This document shows, piece by piece, positions 5,584-8,042 of a DNA stretch of 8,042 bases. Each line of letters begins with the position of its first letter. Within the stretch, counting starts at the first letter, position 1. The position numbers were made by a program, and so were the translations under genes. Source of the DNA: CAYSBE01 sp044337585 (GTDB lineage: Bacteria; Bacteroidota; Bacteroidia; UKL13-3); NCBI GenBank assembly GCA_044337585.1, contig JBIINH010000100.1:1-8042 (forward strand), in the 5' to 3' direction. The notes beneath the pieces are model-generated. The model did no database searches and was not told where the DNA came from. It saw nothing but the letters and a program-made list of their open reading frames with translations.

Positions 5584-6539
5584 TGATAAGTAATTTTAAC
5601 CTGCTCATCTTAGCTGTATCTACTATCTCCTTGTTTCTGTACGGGTTACGTAGTTTTAGTGATGAGATAAAGAATAATAATGCGTTAAAATTCAGGGAAC
5701 GGTTGTCACGTTTTTCACATAATCGGGTATCGGGTTTTATTGTGGGCGGCCTGCTTACAGCCATTATTCAATCAAGCAGCGCTGTAAGTGGAATGGCCAT
5801 TGCCATGGTGGATGCGGGTGTTATTTCCCTTCAACAGGCATTTTCGGTATTGCTTGGTAGCAACCTTGGAACGACAGCCACTGCTTGGATTGTAGCCCTG
5901 AACTTGAGTAATATTGGACCTTATTTTATCATTTTCGGTACTTTTTTAAGTGCCATGCCCATAAAGGCTCATCTTTATGGAAAGGCTTTTTTTTATTTTG
6001 GGTTCACTTTATTCAGCATTTCTTTACTCTCTGATTATATGGCTGGTTTCGACCGCACAGAATGGGAAATGGAAGAACTCGTTCTGTTTCAAGAGTTTTG
6101 GTTTACACTGTTGGTGGGCCTCGTTTTAACCATATTGCTTCAATCAAGCTCTTTTGTTGCTGGGGTTCTTATCGTTTTGGCTATGCATGATTTGCTCACG
6201 CTTCATATAGCCATTGGTGTAATCATGGGAAGCAATTTAGGCACAACCAGCACTGCGCTTTACCAATCGTTGCGCTATACCCCAAATGCCAAACGTGGTG
6301 CTTACGCCAATTTTGTATTTAACCTCACTGGCTTAATTGTATTTTTGCCATTTCTTTCTTTAATTGAATCTGCACTCGCTTCGTTTGATAACCGCTTATA
6401 CCTACAAGTTGCTATTTTTCACACCGTTTATCATGTATTTATTGGGTTGGCATTTACCCCTTTTATTGGAAAATTTACCAATTGGATTCAATCAAAAGAA
6501 ATCCATATTCCATTGGAAGAAGAGTTTAATAAAGAATAA
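5583..6539 (+). CDS. Na/Pi cotransporter family membrane protein, short form without PhoU domain
   Basis: A 318-residue inner-membrane protein built from two homologous halves, as in the PF02690 Na/Pi-cotransporter family (NptA and eukaryotic NaPi-II relatives). The first half carries IIQSSSAVSG (61-70) and LLGSNLGTTATA (90-101); the second repeats them as LLQSSSFVAG (185-194) and IMGSNLGTTSTA (214-225). The paired QSSS motifs form the ion and phosphate site in this family. About eight hydrophobic stretches are visible, for example 6-21, 51-75, 113-128, 134-150, 172-199, 205-216, 243-264 and 275-296. The acidic tail ends without the PhoU-like domain found in many longer bacterial members. Predicted role: sodium-coupled phosphate uptake or export; some bacterial members transport other anions, so the substrate is inferred. 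ATG 5583 is the only early ATG and lies next to a palindrome. No phosphate-regulon gene is nearby. It is divergent from the oxoamine synthase gene and ends directly against the DUF5916 gene. Confidence 0.92.
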   Translation: MISNFNLLILAVSTISLFLYGLRSFSDEIKNNNALKFRERLSRFSHNRVSGFIVGGLLTAIIQSSSAVSGMAIAMVDAGVISLQQAFSVLLGSNLGTTATAWIVALNLSNIGPYFIIFGTFLSAMPIKAHLYGKAFFYFGFTLFSISLLSDYMAGFDRTEWEMEELVLFQEFWFTLLVGLVLTILLQSSSFVAGVLIVLAMHDLLTLHIAIGVIMGSNLGTTSTALYQSLRYTPNAKRGAYANFVFNLTGLIVFLPFLSLIESALASFDNRLYLQVAIFHTVYHVFIGLAFTPFIGKFTNWIQSKEIHIPLEEEFNKE

Positions 6540-8042
6540 TTATAACGTAAATCGCCAAACCAATTTGGCCAAAGCTGTAGTTCGCTGAAAATCCAAACTA
6601 TTTGATTGGGTAGATACAATTTGGTTGACAATAACAAAAAAATCGGTACCAATTTTAGGGATAATATGAAGGCGGAAATTGAAATTAAATTCTTCTTGCG
6701 AATTGTTCCATTGGGTTAAAAAAGAACCAAATACATTTGGATTTACAGCATACTCAATACGAGAACCGATAAGGTTGGTGTAGAATTTACCCTCAGGCAG
6801 GTGCACGTTATTCCATTCATGGCGCAGGCTTATATTGAAAAATTTGGAAGTACGCCACAACAACTCGTTACGGGTTTGGGTGCTGGTACCATCATAAAAG
6901 TCGCCATAAACGAATTTGCTGATGATTGAAAATCGCCTTCCCCTAAAGGTACGCAGTTCGGCATTCCATTGCTGCCATTCATATGTGCCTATGGGTATGG
7001 TTATTTTCTTAGTGATTTCAAAATCAGATATTAGTCCTTCGGCAACCCATCGTGAGTCAATGGTAAACCGTTCTCCTTTGCGGGTTTCAAAGCCCACAAA
7101 TTGCAGTTTATATTCAAATGATTGCATATCACGTGTGTCATCATATTGGGTATAGGTTATACCTAATGGTATAAATTCAAATTGCCTGATCCATTTGAAA
7201 TGCTTTTTGGGTCGGGGTTTAAAAGCTACTTCGGCAAATGATTCTCTGAAATTTGTGCGCAACATCAAACCAACTTCGGGGTTAAATGGCGCAGGACTTT
7301 GTTGTGTAGAGGCAAATACGGTAAATTTATCATTGAGGTAAGCAATAAATGCCCGATAGGCGTACGCTTTGGCTTGATAACCTGAATCCGTGTTATAGGT
7401 TTGGATAAATGCGCCACCTATATCTAAGTTTTTGTTTCTTAAAAATTTGGAGGTGCTGTAGCGGCCATTTACTCCGGTAGTGGTATGCCATCGGTTGTTT
7501 TCAAATTTATTTACACTCATCAATCCAAATACACTTTGTTTGCCTACATCTTGTCGCCAACTACCAATGGTATAATTGGTGAGTGGTTCTGTTTCGGTTT
7601 CGGCAGTTTGAATACTCATTAGCCCAAGTGTGCTGTTGCGTTCTTTGCCTAGCAATCTTGCCCCGGCAATGATGGGTACTGCCTCTCTGTTTTGGTCCAA
7701 TCCTATTCTTCGGGTATAAAATGGAATGATGCGGTTGCCTCCAAAACCCATATTGAAGTAGTCATCCCCCTCCAAAAAGAACTCACGCAATTCGGGAAAA
7801 AACAGGGGAAAGCGGGTAATATTGACCTGTTGTTGGTCAGATTCAACTTGTGCAAAATCGGTATTAAATGTTAGATTCAATCGGTAAGTAGGGGAGAGCA
7901 GGTAATTTACATCGCCCCCCACTGCTCCCACTTCACTTCCTTTATTTTTGTCGTATTGCACACCCCCCAATGCATAGGGCTTAATTTCTACAAATTGTTT
8001 ATCGGTTAATTTATTAAGTCCGATGAGGCTTCCGGCATAGGT
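6540..8042 (-). CDS. DUF5916 domain-containing protein, C-terminal 500 residues (5' end outside window)
   Basis: The frame is open to the right edge of the window, so this is the C-terminal part of a longer protein; the TTG at 7970 is internal. It is recognised as DUF5916 by NLTFNTDFAQVESDQQQVN followed by RFPLFFPELREFFLEGDDYF and by FYTRRIG. After that come many alternating polar/aromatic strands, ending in LAKLVWRFTL, as in an outer-membrane beta-barrel. Family knowledge: such proteins are common in Bacteroidota, are usually about 700-850 residues, and often begin with a signal peptide and a CBM9-like sugar-binding domain. Those parts would lie beyond 8042. The precise function is unknown; an outer-membrane, substrate-binding or export role is inferred from the barrel-like pattern. 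Its TAA is next to the TAA of the convergent Na/Pi gene with zero bases between, so each transcript must run into the other gene. Confidence 0.85.
   Translation of the reverse strand, partial: TYAGSLIGLNKLTDKQFVEIKPYALGGVQYDKNKGSEVGAVGGDVNYLLSPTYRLNLTFNTDFAQVESDQQQVNITRFPLFFPELREFFLEGDDYFNMGFGGNRIIPFYTRRIGLDQNREAVPIIAGARLLGKERNSTLGLMSIQTAETETEPLTNYTIGSWRQDVGKQSVFGLMSVNKFENNRWHTTTGVNGRYSTSKFLRNKNLDIGGAFIQTYNTDSGYQAKAYAYRAFIAYLNDKFTVFASTQQSPAPFNPEVGLMLRTNFRESFAEVAFKPRPKKHFKWIRQFEFIPLGITYTQYDDTRDMQSFEYKLQFVGFETRKGERFTIDSRWVAEGLISDFEITKKITIPIGTYEWQQWNAELRTFRGRRFSIISKFVYGDFYDGTSTQTRNELLWRTSKFFNISLRHEWNNVHLPEGKFYTNLIGSRIEYAVNPNVFGSFLTQWNNSQEEFNFNFRLHIIPKIGTDFFVIVNQIVSTQSNSLDFQRTTALAKLVWRFTL
6554..6569. 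terminator. Weak hairpin just past the convergent stop codons
   Basis: GCCAAA (6554-6559) and TTTGGC (6564-6569) form a 6-bp stem with a CCAA loop, 14 bp after the stop codon of the Na/Pi transporter gene and inside the last codons of the DUF5916 gene. No T-run follows in either direction. With no intergenic space, this is the only nearby candidate for ending the + strand transcript, but the support is weak. Confidence 0.2.

Noticed and set aside
1..8042. tRNA, rRNA, CRISPR array, insertion sequence or prophage remnants
   Set aside because: No cloverleaf-type sequence, spaced direct repeats, transposase or phage-like product was seen on either strand, and coding sequence fills almost all of the window.

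Overview
The window looks like a stretch of chromosome from a member of the Bacteroidota (Flavobacteriia, Chitinophagia or Sphingobacteriia type). The signs are AT-rich DNA, almost no Shine-Dalgarno sequences in front of the start codons, two good matches to the Bacteroidota -7 promoter element TAnnTTTG placed 23-25 nt before start codons, a C-terminal FlgD/T9SS-type Ig-like domain on a large exported protein, and a DUF5916 outer-membrane-type protein. I cannot name the genus.

Left part, + strand (2-3859): a tight block of four genes. It opens with the C-terminal end of a large secreted, multi-domain surface protein, probably of the C25-peptidase-associated type. A GT9 (heptosyltransferase-like) glycosyltransferase follows, its ATG directly after the TAA of the first gene. 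Next comes a GT2 glycosyltransferase that overlaps the end of the GT9 gene. After a 73-bp gap there is a SAM-dependent methyltransferase with an N-terminal membrane anchor. The last three look like enzymes that build and methylate a surface glycan (LPS core, O-antigen or protein glycan).

Middle, - strand (3846-5497): a 72-residue DUF3820 protein convergent with the methyltransferase, then a 417-residue PLP-dependent alpha-oxoamine synthase. Each has its own candidate promoter. A strong intrinsic terminator separates the two. A composite inverted repeat, with two mutually exclusive pairings, lies between the DUF3820 gene and the methyltransferase gene.

Right part: an 85-bp divergent intergenic region carries a perfect 9-bp inverted repeat and a 12-bp palindrome touching the next start codon. 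To its right, on the + strand, is a compact Na/Pi-cotransporter-family membrane protein (318 aa, no PhoU domain). It ends exactly where a - strand DUF5916 gene ends, with no base between the two stop codons. The DUF5916 gene runs off the right edge.

The recurring theme is the cell envelope: surface protein, glycan enzymes, a possible sphingolipid- or sulfonolipid-type synthase, an ion/phosphate transporter and an outer-membrane barrel-like protein. No RNA genes, CRISPR arrays or insertion sequences were seen, and no stretch above about 90 bp lacks a gene. I found no clear sign of a wholly new system; the best leads are the regulatory dyads, the unresolved substrate of the oxoamine synthase, and the linkage of glycan enzymes to a large exported protein.
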